Below, piece after piece: positions 1 to 5,241 of a stretch of 5,556 bases of DNA. The notes under the pieces were generated by a model. That model was given only the letters and a program-made list of their open reading frames with translations. It was not told the DNA's origin and searched no databases. Origin of the DNA: Leucobacter sp. (lineage in GTDB: Bacteria; Actinomycetota; Actinomycetes; Actinomycetales; Microbacteriaceae). A program made the translations under genes and the position numbers. Within the stretch, counting starts at the first letter, position 1; each line of letters begins with the position of its first letter. The DNA is taken from the NCBI GenBank assembly GCA_017990305.1, contig JAGNOB010000150.1, forward strand, positions 1 through 5,556. The letters are read 5' to 3'.

Positions 1-737
1 TGGTAGAGCTTCCAGCCCATGTTGTATACGTCGATGACCTGGCGGTTCGCGTCGAGATAGAAGACGCGGTTCACTGTTTCTCCGACGAGATCAATATCGT
101 GAGAAATGATGATGACGCCGCCCTTGTACGTCTTCAGGAACTCGCGCAACCACACGATCGAGTCAGCGTCGAGGTGGTTCGTTGGCTCATCGAGGATCAT
201 CGTATCTGCGTCGGAAAACAGGATCCGCGCGAGCTCGATGCGACGGCGCTGGCCGCCTGAGAGTGTCTTCAGCGGCTGGTCGAGGATCCGATCGGGCAAG
301 CCGAGGTTGTGGGAGATCGACGCAGCCTCCGCCTCGGCTGCGTAGCCGCCGAGCGCCTGGAAGCGATCCGTGAGGTTTCCGAAGCGCTTCATTGCCTTCT
401 CGGCGATCTTCGGATCGTCGGAGCCCATCTCCTCGGACGCCTTGGTCATGTTCTTTGTGATCGTGCCGAGGCCGCGTGCATCGAGAATGCGATGCCTCGC
501 GATCTGCTCGGGGTCACCCGTGCGTGGATCCTGCGGGAGGAAGCCGAGTTCGCCGGTGATGTGTACAGACCCCTCTGCGGGCTGCAGCTCGCCCGAGAGC
601 GTGCGCGTGAGGGTCGTTTTGCCCGCGCCATTGCGCCCGACAAGACCAATCTTGTCGCCGGGGTGCACGCGAAACGAGACCTCGCCCATGAGGCGCCTTG
701 CGCCCACGTCGATCGCGAGATCTTCGACAACAATCAC
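1..737 (-). CDS. ABC-F family ATPase, N-terminal part (runs off left edge)
   Basis: About 245 codons of a soluble twin-ATPase ABC-F protein are visible. The family acts on ribosomes (translation factors or antibiotic-target protection) and has no membrane domain. The first nucleotide-binding domain is complete: Walker A GRNGAGKTT at residues 34-42, Q-loop Q69, signature LSGGQRRRIELARIL at 159-173, Walker B with catalytic Glu MILDEPTNHLD at 180-190, and switch His H213 in ISHD. The stretch 95-130 between Q-loop and signature is charged and matches the position of the ABC-F arm insertion. The inter-domain linker begins near 236, and the second ATPase domain is beyond the window. The start is a GTG at 735-737: it is the first possible start after an in-frame TAG, with a GAAAGAG-type ribosome binding site about 9 nt upstream. 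The family assignment is secure. The subfamily (EttA-like, resistance type or other) cannot be told from this half. Confidence 0.93.
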   Translation of the reverse strand, partial: MIVVEDLAIDVGARRLMGEVSFRVHPGDKIGLVGRNGAGKTTLTRTLSGELQPAEGSVHITGELGFLPQDPRTGDPEQIARHRILDARGLGTITKNMTKASEEMGSDDPKIAEKAMKRFGNLTDRFQALGGYAAEAEAASISHNLGLPDRILDQPLKTLSGGQRRRIELARILFSDADTMILDEPTNHLDADSIVWLREFLKTYKGGVIIISHDIDLVGETVNRVFYLDANRQVIDVYNMGWKLY

Positions 738-790
738 AGCTTCACACTCTTTCGTAGCTTTTGGGCCCCTCGGATCAGGGCAACCTACCT

Positions 791-796
791 ATTGTA
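791..796 (-). promoter_or_regulatory. Possible -10 box for the ABC-F gene
   Basis: On the minus strand a TACAAT hexamer lies 53 bases upstream of the GTG start, past the suf terminator, where an independent promoter would be expected. No convincing -35 hexamer is seen 16-18 bases upstream. The hexamer overlaps a small inverted repeat, CCTAC-N5-GTAGG, at 784-798, which could be chance or an operator. The rest of the gap (738-866) shows nothing else recognisable. Confidence 0.3.
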
Positions 797-866
797 GGGT
801 GAAACGCTGAGGAGATCCGTCCTGGCGCGCTCGAAGGCGCGACTGGCATGGCCCATTGACACAACT

Positions 867-906
867 GAAACGGGCGGCACGGCTCGAAAGCCATGCCGCC
901 CGTTTC
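867..906 (-). terminator. Strong hairpin terminator at the end of the suf operon
   Basis: A perfect 13-bp inverted repeat, GAAACGGGCGGCA (867-879) and TGCCGCCCGTTTC (894-906), encloses one C/A mismatch, four more pairs (881-884 with 889-892) and a 4-nt loop (885-888). It begins 23 nt after the stop codon of the DUF59 gene, where operon transcription should end. On the minus strand the stem closes with GTTTC and the tail is only moderately T-rich (AGTTGTGTC), so it may serve as an intrinsic terminator, an mRNA 3'-end stabiliser, or both. The symmetry would let it work in either direction. Confidence 0.75.
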
Positions 907-929
907 TGGTTCTCGCGATGCGGTCGACC

Positions 930-1301
930 CTAGATGTTGAAGCCCAGAGCCCGCATCATCTCGCGACCATCGTCGGTGATCCGCGCTGGCGTCCACGGCG
1001 GCATCCACACCCAGTTGATGCGGAACGCTGCAACGAGGCCGTCGAGCGACTCGGCGATATCGTTCTCGATCACGTCGGTGAGGGGGCATCCCGCGCTCGT
1101 GAGCGTCATCGAAATGACAAGCGCATCGTGCTCTTCATCGTACGCAAGATCGTAGATGAGGCCGAGGTCGACGATGTTGACTCCGAGCTCAGGGTCCGAG
1201 ACGTTCTTCAACGCTTCGATGGCCTGCTCACGGAAATCAGGGTCAATCGAGACCGGGGCGGTCGCAACAGCGCCGGTCTCCGTAGTGGTCTCTTCGCTCA
1301 T
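930..1301 (-). CDS. sufT: DUF59 / MIP18-family metal-sulfur cluster assembly factor (SufT-like)
   Basis: This is a 123-residue protein of the DUF59 (MIP18) family, small cytosolic factors that help mature or deliver Fe-S clusters. After an acidic/Thr-rich, poorly conserved N-terminus (1-18), the domain shows the family hallmarks: DPELGVNIVDLGLIYDL at 36-52, the conserved reactive cysteine C72 in TSAGCP, and the C-terminal block PPWTPARITDDGREMMRALGF at 101-121. The length is typical. It is the last gene of the suf unit, 23 nt after the sufC stop, and is followed by a terminator. The ribosome binding site is weak: AAGG lies 14 nt from the ATG and inside a small hairpin (1314-1331), so its translation may depend on ribosomes finishing sufC. 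The symbol is by analogy with SufT; the exact step it performs is inferred. Confidence 0.9.
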   Translation of the reverse strand: MSEETTTETGAVATAPVSIDPDFREQAIEALKNVSDPELGVNIVDLGLIYDLAYDEEHDALVISMTLTSAGCPLTDVIENDIAESLDGLVAAFRINWVWMPPWTPARITDDGREMMRALGFNI

Positions 1302-1313
1302 ATGAGTAGCCTA

Positions 1314-1331
1314 CGCCTTAAAACTTAGGCG
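1314..1331 (-). repeat. Small inverted repeat across the sufC stop / sufT leader
   Basis: Arms CGCCT and AGGCG (5 bp, 8-nt AT-rich loop) span the sufC stop codon and the only Shine-Dalgarno-like AAGG before the DUF59 gene. In RNA this could hide the AAGG until a ribosome terminating sufC opens it. The stem is short and the role is inference. Confidence 0.3.
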
Positions 1332-2083
1332 TCAACGAGGAAGCGGTCGTAACCCTCTGCCTCGAGCCGGTCAGCGAGCTCCGGGCCACCCTGCTCGGCG
1401 ATCTTGCCGTCAACGAAGACGTGCACGAAATCCGGCTTGATGTAGCGGAGGATGCGGGTGTAGTGGGTGATGAGCATGACACCGAGGTTTGAGCTCTCCT
1501 TGGCGCGGTTGACGCCCTCGGAGACGATCTTCAGTGCGTCAACGTCGAGACCCGAGTCGGTCTCGTCGAGCACAGCGAACTTCGGCTTGAGCAGCTCAAG
1601 CTGGAGGATCTCGTTGCGCTTCTTCTCGCCACCCGAGAAGCCCTCGTTGACGTTACGCGCGGCGAAGGACTCATCCATGCGGAGGTTCTTCATTGCGTCG
1701 CGGACTTCGCCCATCCAGGTGCGGATCGCGGGCGCTTCGCCGTCAATTGCGGTCTTCGCGGTGCGGAGGAAGTTGGCGTTGGTGACACCGGGGATCTCGA
1801 CGGGGTACTGCATGGCGAGGAACATGCCTGCCTGCGCGCGCTCGTCGACGCCCATCTCGGTGACCTCTTCGCCGTCGAGCAGGATCGAGCCGCTCGTGAC
1901 CTCGTAGCGCGGGTGGCCGGCGATCGCGTAGGCGAGGGTCGACTTGCCTGAGCCGTTGGGGCCCATGATTGCGTGGGTCTCGCCCTGCTTGATGGTGAGG
2001 TTCACGCCCTTGAGAATGGGCTTTGCGCCCTGTTCAGTCTCAACGCTGACGTGCAGGTCCTTGATCTCGAGAACGGAGCTCAT
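1325..2083 (-). CDS. sufC: SufC, Fe-S cluster assembly ATPase
   Basis: SufC is the cytosolic ABC-type ATPase subunit of the SufBC2D scaffold. Its ATP-driven dimerisation reshapes SufB-SufD during cluster assembly. The 252 residues are full length. Motifs in order: Walker A GPNGSGKST (41-49); Q-loop Q92 in AMQYPVEIPG, characteristic of SufC; signature FSGGEKKRNEILQ (149-161), with the SufC-specific EKKRNE; Walker B FAVLDETDSGLD (169-180) with catalytic E174; and switch H207 in ITHY. There are no membrane segments, as expected. Its ATG shares four bases (ATGA) with the stop of the upstream Rieske gene, and a GAAAGAG ribosome binding site lies 8 nt upstream, inside that gene. This points to coupled translation. 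Confidence 0.98.
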   Translation of the reverse strand: MSSVLEIKDLHVSVETEQGAKPILKGVNLTIKQGETHAIMGPNGSGKSTLAYAIAGHPRYEVTSGSILLDGEEVTEMGVDERAQAGMFLAMQYPVEIPGVTNANFLRTAKTAIDGEAPAIRTWMGEVRDAMKNLRMDESFAARNVNEGFSGGEKKRNEILQLELLKPKFAVLDETDSGLDVDALKIVSEGVNRAKESSNLGVMLITHYTRILRYIKPDFVHVFVDGKIAEQGGPELADRLEAEGYDRFLVDA

Positions 2084-2412
2084 AGTTCAATCTCTTTCGT
2101 AACAGTGGGGTCAATGTAGATGTCGTCGTCTTCAATTTCGACAACGTAAACGGGGACCGGCTCGTACGCCGGAAGGTTGAGCGGCATGCCGGTGCACAGC
2201 GAGAACGCCGAGCCGTGGGCCCAGCACTCAAGCGTGTCACCGTCAACGAAGCCCTCGGAGAGACTGATCTCACCGTGGGTGCAGGTGTCGCCGATGGCGT
2301 GCACCTTGCCCTCGCTGTCGAGCACGACCGCCATCGGAACGCCGTCAAGTACGACTCGTGTGGCCTGGTCTTGTACGAGTTCCGATAGGGCGATCGCTTT
2401 CTGTCGTGCCAT
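2080..2412 (-). CDS. Rieske-type 2Fe-2S ferredoxin-like protein within the suf operon
   Basis: A 110-residue, single-domain soluble Rieske protein, similar to the ferredoxin subunits of non-heme-iron ring-hydroxylating oxygenases. Both ligand pairs are intact: C44-T-H46 in CTHG and C63-W-A-H66 in CWAHGSAFSLCTG. These bind a 2Fe-2S cluster by two Cys and two His. The following LPAYEPVPVYVVEIEDD closes the Rieske fold. There is no signal peptide or membrane anchor, unlike the Rieske subunit of the bc1 complex. Its ATG overlaps the sufD stop by one base (TAATG) and its TGA overlaps the sufC start by four, so it is made in step with the Suf scaffold. No oxygenase gene is nearby. It may therefore act as an electron donor in cluster assembly or as a co-expressed client; either role is inference. 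The ribosome binding site is weak, in line with coupling. Confidence 0.93.
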   Translation of the reverse strand: MARQKAIALSELVQDQATRVVLDGVPMAVVLDSEGKVHAIGDTCTHGEISLSEGFVDGDTLECWAHGSAFSLCTGMPLNLPAYEPVPVYVVEIEDDDIYIDPTVTKEIEL

Positions 2413-3590
2413 TACGCAAGCACGCTCTGCTCGAGCTCGGACTCGATTGCGCTCTGCAACCTCTCCTCGATCTCCTGGTTGTCGATGCGCTGGATGACGT
2501 CAAAGAGGAAGCCGCGCACGACAAGCTTGCGCGCCTCGTCCTCGGAGATACCACGGCTCTGCAGGTAGAAGATGTGCTCTTCGTCGAAGCGACCGGTCGT
2601 CGATGCGTGACCCGCGCCCTCAATGTCGCCGGTCTCGATCTCCAGGTTCGGGATCGAGTCAGCGCGTGTGCCCTCGGTGAGGGTGAGGTTGCGGTTCTCC
2701 TCGTAGCTGTCGGTGCCGCTGGCAACGCGACGGATGAGGACGTCACCGATCCACACGGCACGAGCGCCCTCGCCCTGCAGCGCGCCCTTGTAGGCAACAC
2801 GGCTGCGAGTGTGGGGAGCGTTGTGATCGATGTAGACCTGGTGCTCGAGGTGCTGGCCAGCGTCTGCGAAGTACGCGCCGTAGGCCTCACCGTTCGCACC
2901 CTGCTCGTCGAGGTGGATCGACGGGTTCACACGGACAATCTTGCCACCGAGCGAAACGACGATGTGCTGCAGCTCAGCATCGCGACCAACGGTCGCGTTG
3001 TGCGTCGCCAGGTGAACGGCGTCCTCGTTCCACTCCTGGATCGAGACAACCTTCAGGTGTGCACCGGCGCCGACGACGATTTCGACGGTCTCGGTGAGGT
3101 TCGCGTCTCCGGTGTTCTCGAACACGACGACCGTGTCAGACTGCGGAGCCGCCTCGATGATGGTGTGCGCCGCTGCGGGCTCGCTCGTGAGAGCGGTGCG
3201 CTTGACGGTGACCGTCTGACGCTCGTGGCTCGTGAGCAGGATCCGCTGAGCGGATTCAACCTGGCCCCAGGCATTCGCTGCCGCGTGATCCTCGGGGAGG
3301 CCTGCGCGGCCGACGAGCTCTGAGTCCATCGGGATCGAGCTGACCTCGACACCCTCTGCCTCAGAAATCTCGAGCGCCGAGTTCGCGTCGATGAGCTTGC
3401 CGCCGGTGAGCTCCGTGAGCGCAGCGACCGGAGTGTACTTCCAGTTCACCTCACGGCCGGTGAGGGCCGGGAACTCATCGATATTCGTCGACTTAAAACG
3501 GTCGGAGCGGGTCTGTACCGGAGCCCGGTTCGCCCAGTCGCCGTCGGTGTGAGCCTTGGCGCCGTGCTGTTCAGTTTGAAGCGTAGACAT
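2412..3590 (-). CDS. sufD: SufD, Fe-S cluster assembly scaffold subunit
   Basis: SufD pairs with SufB through a shared beta-helix fold, binds SufC, and is linked to iron entry during cluster assembly. The 392 residues include a variable N-terminus with NWKYTP (49-54), the beta-helix core (about 140-340), HNAPHTRSRVAYKGAL (256-271), and the C-terminal GAGHASTTGRFDEE followed by IFYLQSRGIS. By recalled alignment, H328 matches E. coli SufD H360 at the SufB-SufD interface, while the position of E. coli Cys358 is alanine (A326). It starts 2 nt after the sufB stop. An AAGGA sequence lies 14 nt upstream, too far for a good ribosome binding site, so translation is probably coupled to sufB. It is somewhat shorter than E. 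coli SufD (423 residues). Confidence 0.96.
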   Translation of the reverse strand: MSTLQTEQHGAKAHTDGDWANRAPVQTRSDRFKSTNIDEFPALTGREVNWKYTPVAALTELTGGKLIDANSALEISEAEGVEVSSIPMDSELVGRAGLPEDHAAANAWGQVESAQRILLTSHERQTVTVKRTALTSEPAAAHTIIEAAPQSDTVVVFENTGDANLTETVEIVVGAGAHLKVVSIQEWNEDAVHLATHNATVGRDAELQHIVVSLGGKIVRVNPSIHLDEQGANGEAYGAYFADAGQHLEHQVYIDHNAPHTRSRVAYKGALQGEGARAVWIGDVLIRRVASGTDSYEENRNLTLTEGTRADSIPNLEIETGDIEGAGHASTTGRFDEEHIFYLQSRGISEDEARKLVVRGFLFDVIQRIDNQEIEERLQSAIESELEQSVLA

Positions 3591-3592
3591 CG

Positions 3593-5011
3593 TTAACCGA
3601 CGGATCCTTCCATGCTCATCTCAATGAGCTTGTTCAATTCGAGGGCGTACTCCATTGGGAGCTCACGAGCGATCGGCTCGATGAAGCCGCGGACGATCAT
3701 TGCCATCGCCTCTTCTTCGGAGAGGCCGCGGCTCATGAGGTAAAACAGCTGCTCTTCACTCACGCGCGTCACGGTTGCTTCGTGTGCGAGCGTCGCGTCG
3801 TCGGTGCGGATATCGATCGCCGGGTAGGTGTCCGAGCGTGAGATCGTATCGACAAGGAGTGCGTCACAGACCACGGAGTTGCCGGCGTGATGCGCGTTCG
3901 CTTCGATCCGGACTTCGCCGCGGTAGCCTGAGCGGCCGCCGCCACGTGCGATCGACTTCGCGAGGATCGAGGACTTCGTGTGCGGTGCGAGGTGAATCAT
4001 CTTCGCGCCGGTGTCCTGGTGCTGGCCGGGGCCAGCGAACGCGACCGAGAGGGTCTCGCCCTTGGCGTGCTCGCCGGTGAGGAAGATCGACGGGTACTTC
4101 ATGGTGTACTTCGAGCCGATGTTGCCATCGACCCACTCCATGGTCGCGCCCTCTTCAGCGATCGCACGCTTCGTGACGAGGTTGTACACGTTGTTCGACC
4201 AGTTCTGGATCGTTGTGTAGCGAACGCGAGCGTTCTTCTTCACGATGATCTCAACGACGGCCGAGTGCAGCGAGTCCGACTTGTAGATCGGAGCCGTGCA
4301 GCCCTCGATGTAGTGGACGTAGCTGTCCTCGTCGGCGATGATGAGCGTGCGCTCGAACTGGCCCATGTTCTCCGTGTTGATACGGAAGTAGGCCTGCAGC
4401 GGGATCTCGACGTGCACGCCCTTGGGGACGTAGACAAACGAGCCACCCGACCAGGTGGCCGTGTTGAGTGCAGCGAACTTGTTGTCGCCCGAAGGGATAA
4501 CCGTGCCGAAGTACTCCTTGAAGATCTCCGGGTGCTCCTTGAGCGCAGTGTCGGTATCCAGGAAGAGGACGCCCTGCTCCTCGAGATCCTCGCGGATCTG
4601 GTGGTAGACAACCTCGGACTCATACTGTGCGGCAACGCCCGCAACGAGACGCTGACGCTCAGCCTCGGGAATGCCGAGGCGCTCGTAGGTCTCCTTGATC
4701 TCGTCAGGAAGCTCTTCCCACGTGGTGGCCTGCTTCTCTGTCGAGCGGACAAAGTACTTGATGTTGTCGAAATCGATCTCGGTGAGGTCTGCACCCCATG
4801 TCGGCATCGGCTTACGACCAAAAATTTGGAGCGCCTTCAAGCGGCGTTCAAGCATCCATTCAGGTTCGTCTTTCAGCGCCGAGATGTTGCGAACGACTTC
4901 TTCGCTCAGCCCGCGTTTCGCGGTCTCTCCGGCTTTGTCGCTGTCGTGCCAGCCGAACTCGTATTGGCCGAGGCCTTCGAGTTCGGGGCGGTCGATCAGT
5001 ACCTCAGGCAT
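3593..5011 (-). CDS. sufB: SufB, Fe-S cluster assembly scaffold subunit
   Basis: SufB is the core scaffold of SufBC2D, on which the nascent Fe-S cluster forms. With the chosen ATG the protein has 472 residues, a normal length. It shows GQFERTLII (about 217-225), YIEGCTAP with C238, TIQNWSNN (267-274), [17 protein letters not shown] (342-353), [18 protein letters not shown] (380-397) and [23 protein letters not shown] (409-431). By recalled alignment C238, C382, H410 and E411 match E. coli C254, C405, H433 and E434; E. coli E432 is alanine here (A409). I chose the ATG at 5009-5011 because GAGAGGG lies 7 nt upstream of it. In-frame alternatives are ATG at 5017, too close to that site, and TTG at 5038. 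The first 75 codons use more GAA, AAA and AGC than the stretch that follows. Confidence 0.97.
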   Translation of the reverse strand: MPEVLIDRPELEGLGQYEFGWHDSDKAGETAKRGLSEEVVRNISALKDEPEWMLERRLKALQIFGRKPMPTWGADLTEIDFDNIKYFVRSTEKQATTWEELPDEIKETYERLGIPEAERQRLVAGVAAQYESEVVYHQIREDLEEQGVLFLDTDTALKEHPEIFKEYFGTVIPSGDNKFAALNTATWSGGSFVYVPKGVHVEIPLQAYFRINTENMGQFERTLIIADEDSYVHYIEGCTAPIYKSDSLHSAVVEIIVKKNARVRYTTIQNWSNNVYNLVTKRAIAEEGATMEWVDGNIGSKYTMKYPSIFLTGEHAKGETLSVAFAGPGQHQDTGAKMIHLAPHTKSSILAKSIARGGGRSGYRGEVRIEANAHHAGNSVVCDALLVDTISRSDTYPAIDIRTDDATLAHEATVTRVSEEQLFYLMSRGLSEEEAMAMIVRGFIEPIARELPMEYALELNKLIEMSMEGSVG

Positions 5012-5018
5012 GATCATT

Positions 5019-5025
5019 CCCTCTC
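5019..5025 (-). promoter_or_regulatory. Ribosome binding site deciding the sufB start
   Basis: On the minus strand GAGAGGG sits 7 nt before the ATG at 5009-5011. It is only 1 nt from the upstream in-frame ATG at 5015-5017 and lies downstream of the TTG at 5036-5038. The spacing favours the protein beginning [13 protein letters not shown]. Confidence 0.65.
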
Positions 5026-5116
5026 TCTTTTCGCGCAACCGAGAACCAAATCCCCAAGTGCTCTCGGACGGTTCCCTGCGATGGTGCAGTAGTCTGGGCG
5101 TCGGACAAACCCGGCA

Positions 5117-5135
5117 GTCTGAAGAATCATCAGAC
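5117..5135. promoter_or_regulatory. Near-perfect 19-bp dyad, candidate operator
   Basis: The sequence GTCTGAAGAATCATCAGAC has 6-bp perfect arms (GTCTGA/TCAGAC) and two further symmetric inner pairs. Only one pair (A/A at 5123 and 5129) and the central base break the symmetry. Its size fits a dimeric winged-helix regulator. It lies 106 bp upstream of the sufB ATG and 107 bp upstream of the ctaA GTG, near the middle of the divergent gap. The regulator is unknown, and the sequence does not match a SufR site as I remember one. Confidence 0.4.
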
Positions 5136-5136
5136 G

Positions 5137-5155
5137 TTAGGGTTGCCGCACTAAA
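5137..5155. promoter_or_regulatory. Weak DtxR/IdeR iron-box-like element
   Basis: TTAGGGTTGCCGCACTAAA agrees at 13 of 19 positions with the IdeR consensus as I recall it (TTAGGTTAGSCTAACCTAA), including the outer TTAGG half and the terminal AA. This is below the score usually accepted for a true box. Its interest comes from lying beside the 19-bp dyad, upstream of an Fe-S assembly operon. Confidence 0.2.
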
Positions 5156-5230
5156 CCACAGCTTCCGAGTCTACAGGTTTTCCCCTGAAATCGGGTGAGA
5201 CTGGCGTGTTTCACTGGGAGCTTAAAACTT

Positions 5231-5236
5231 AAGGAG
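5231..5236 (+). promoter_or_regulatory. Ribosome binding site of ctaA
   Basis: A full AAGGAG lies 5 nt before the GTG at 5242-5244, which fixes that codon as the start. It partly overlaps a short AT-rich inverted repeat (CTTAA-AAC-TTAAG, 5221-5233). Confidence 0.8.
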
Positions 5237-5241
5237 ACCCC

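Larger units (their letters stand above)
5012..5241. promoter_or_regulatory. Divergent intergenic region between sufB and ctaA
   Basis: This 230-bp stretch must carry the promoters of the suf operon (leftward) and, unless ctaA is transcribed otherwise, of ctaA (rightward). It contains no convincing ORF or RNA gene. I found no hexamer pair with proper -35/-10 spacing in either direction. The best isolated -10-like words are TAGACT on the minus strand (5168-5173) and TAGTCT on the plus strand (5090-5095). It holds the 19-bp dyad at 5117-5135, the iron-box-like element at 5137-5155, and a 6-bp arm inverted repeat CCGAGA/TCTCGG (5039-5044, 5062-5067) that could fold in the sufB leader. No sufR-like gene is present between the two genes. 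Confidence 0.6.

Noticed and set aside
309..797. 162-codon plus-strand open frame opposite the ABC-F gene
   Set aside because: The minus strand here encodes intact Walker A, signature and Walker B motifs, so the plus frame is a shadow.
2358..3323. 321-codon plus-strand open frame opposite sufD and the start of the Rieske gene
   Set aside because: Antisense shadow of sufD with the same artificial composition and no motif; the minus-strand genes here are unmistakable.
4818..4829. AT-rich palindrome CCAAAAATTTGG inside sufB
   Set aside because: It encodes the conserved LQIFGR part of SufB and lies well within the gene; the short palindrome needs no regulatory explanation.
5012..5038. Longer sufB starting at TTG 5038 (nine more residues)
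   Set aside because: The extension MREKREGMI reads through the ribosome binding site itself. ATG at 5009-5011 has ideal spacing and gives a normal SufB N-terminus.
3980..5092. 370-codon plus-strand open frame opposite sufB
   Set aside because: It mirrors sufB codon by codon. The protein is rich in Leu/Val/Arg/Asp repeats typical of antisense GC-rich frames and shows no recognisable domain.
1317..5231. Shared 11-mer CTTAAAACTTA at 1317-1327 and 5221-5231, both beside a gene start or end
   Set aside because: A few chance 11-base matches are expected in a window this size. The two copies sit in different dyad settings, so a shared operator is not supported.
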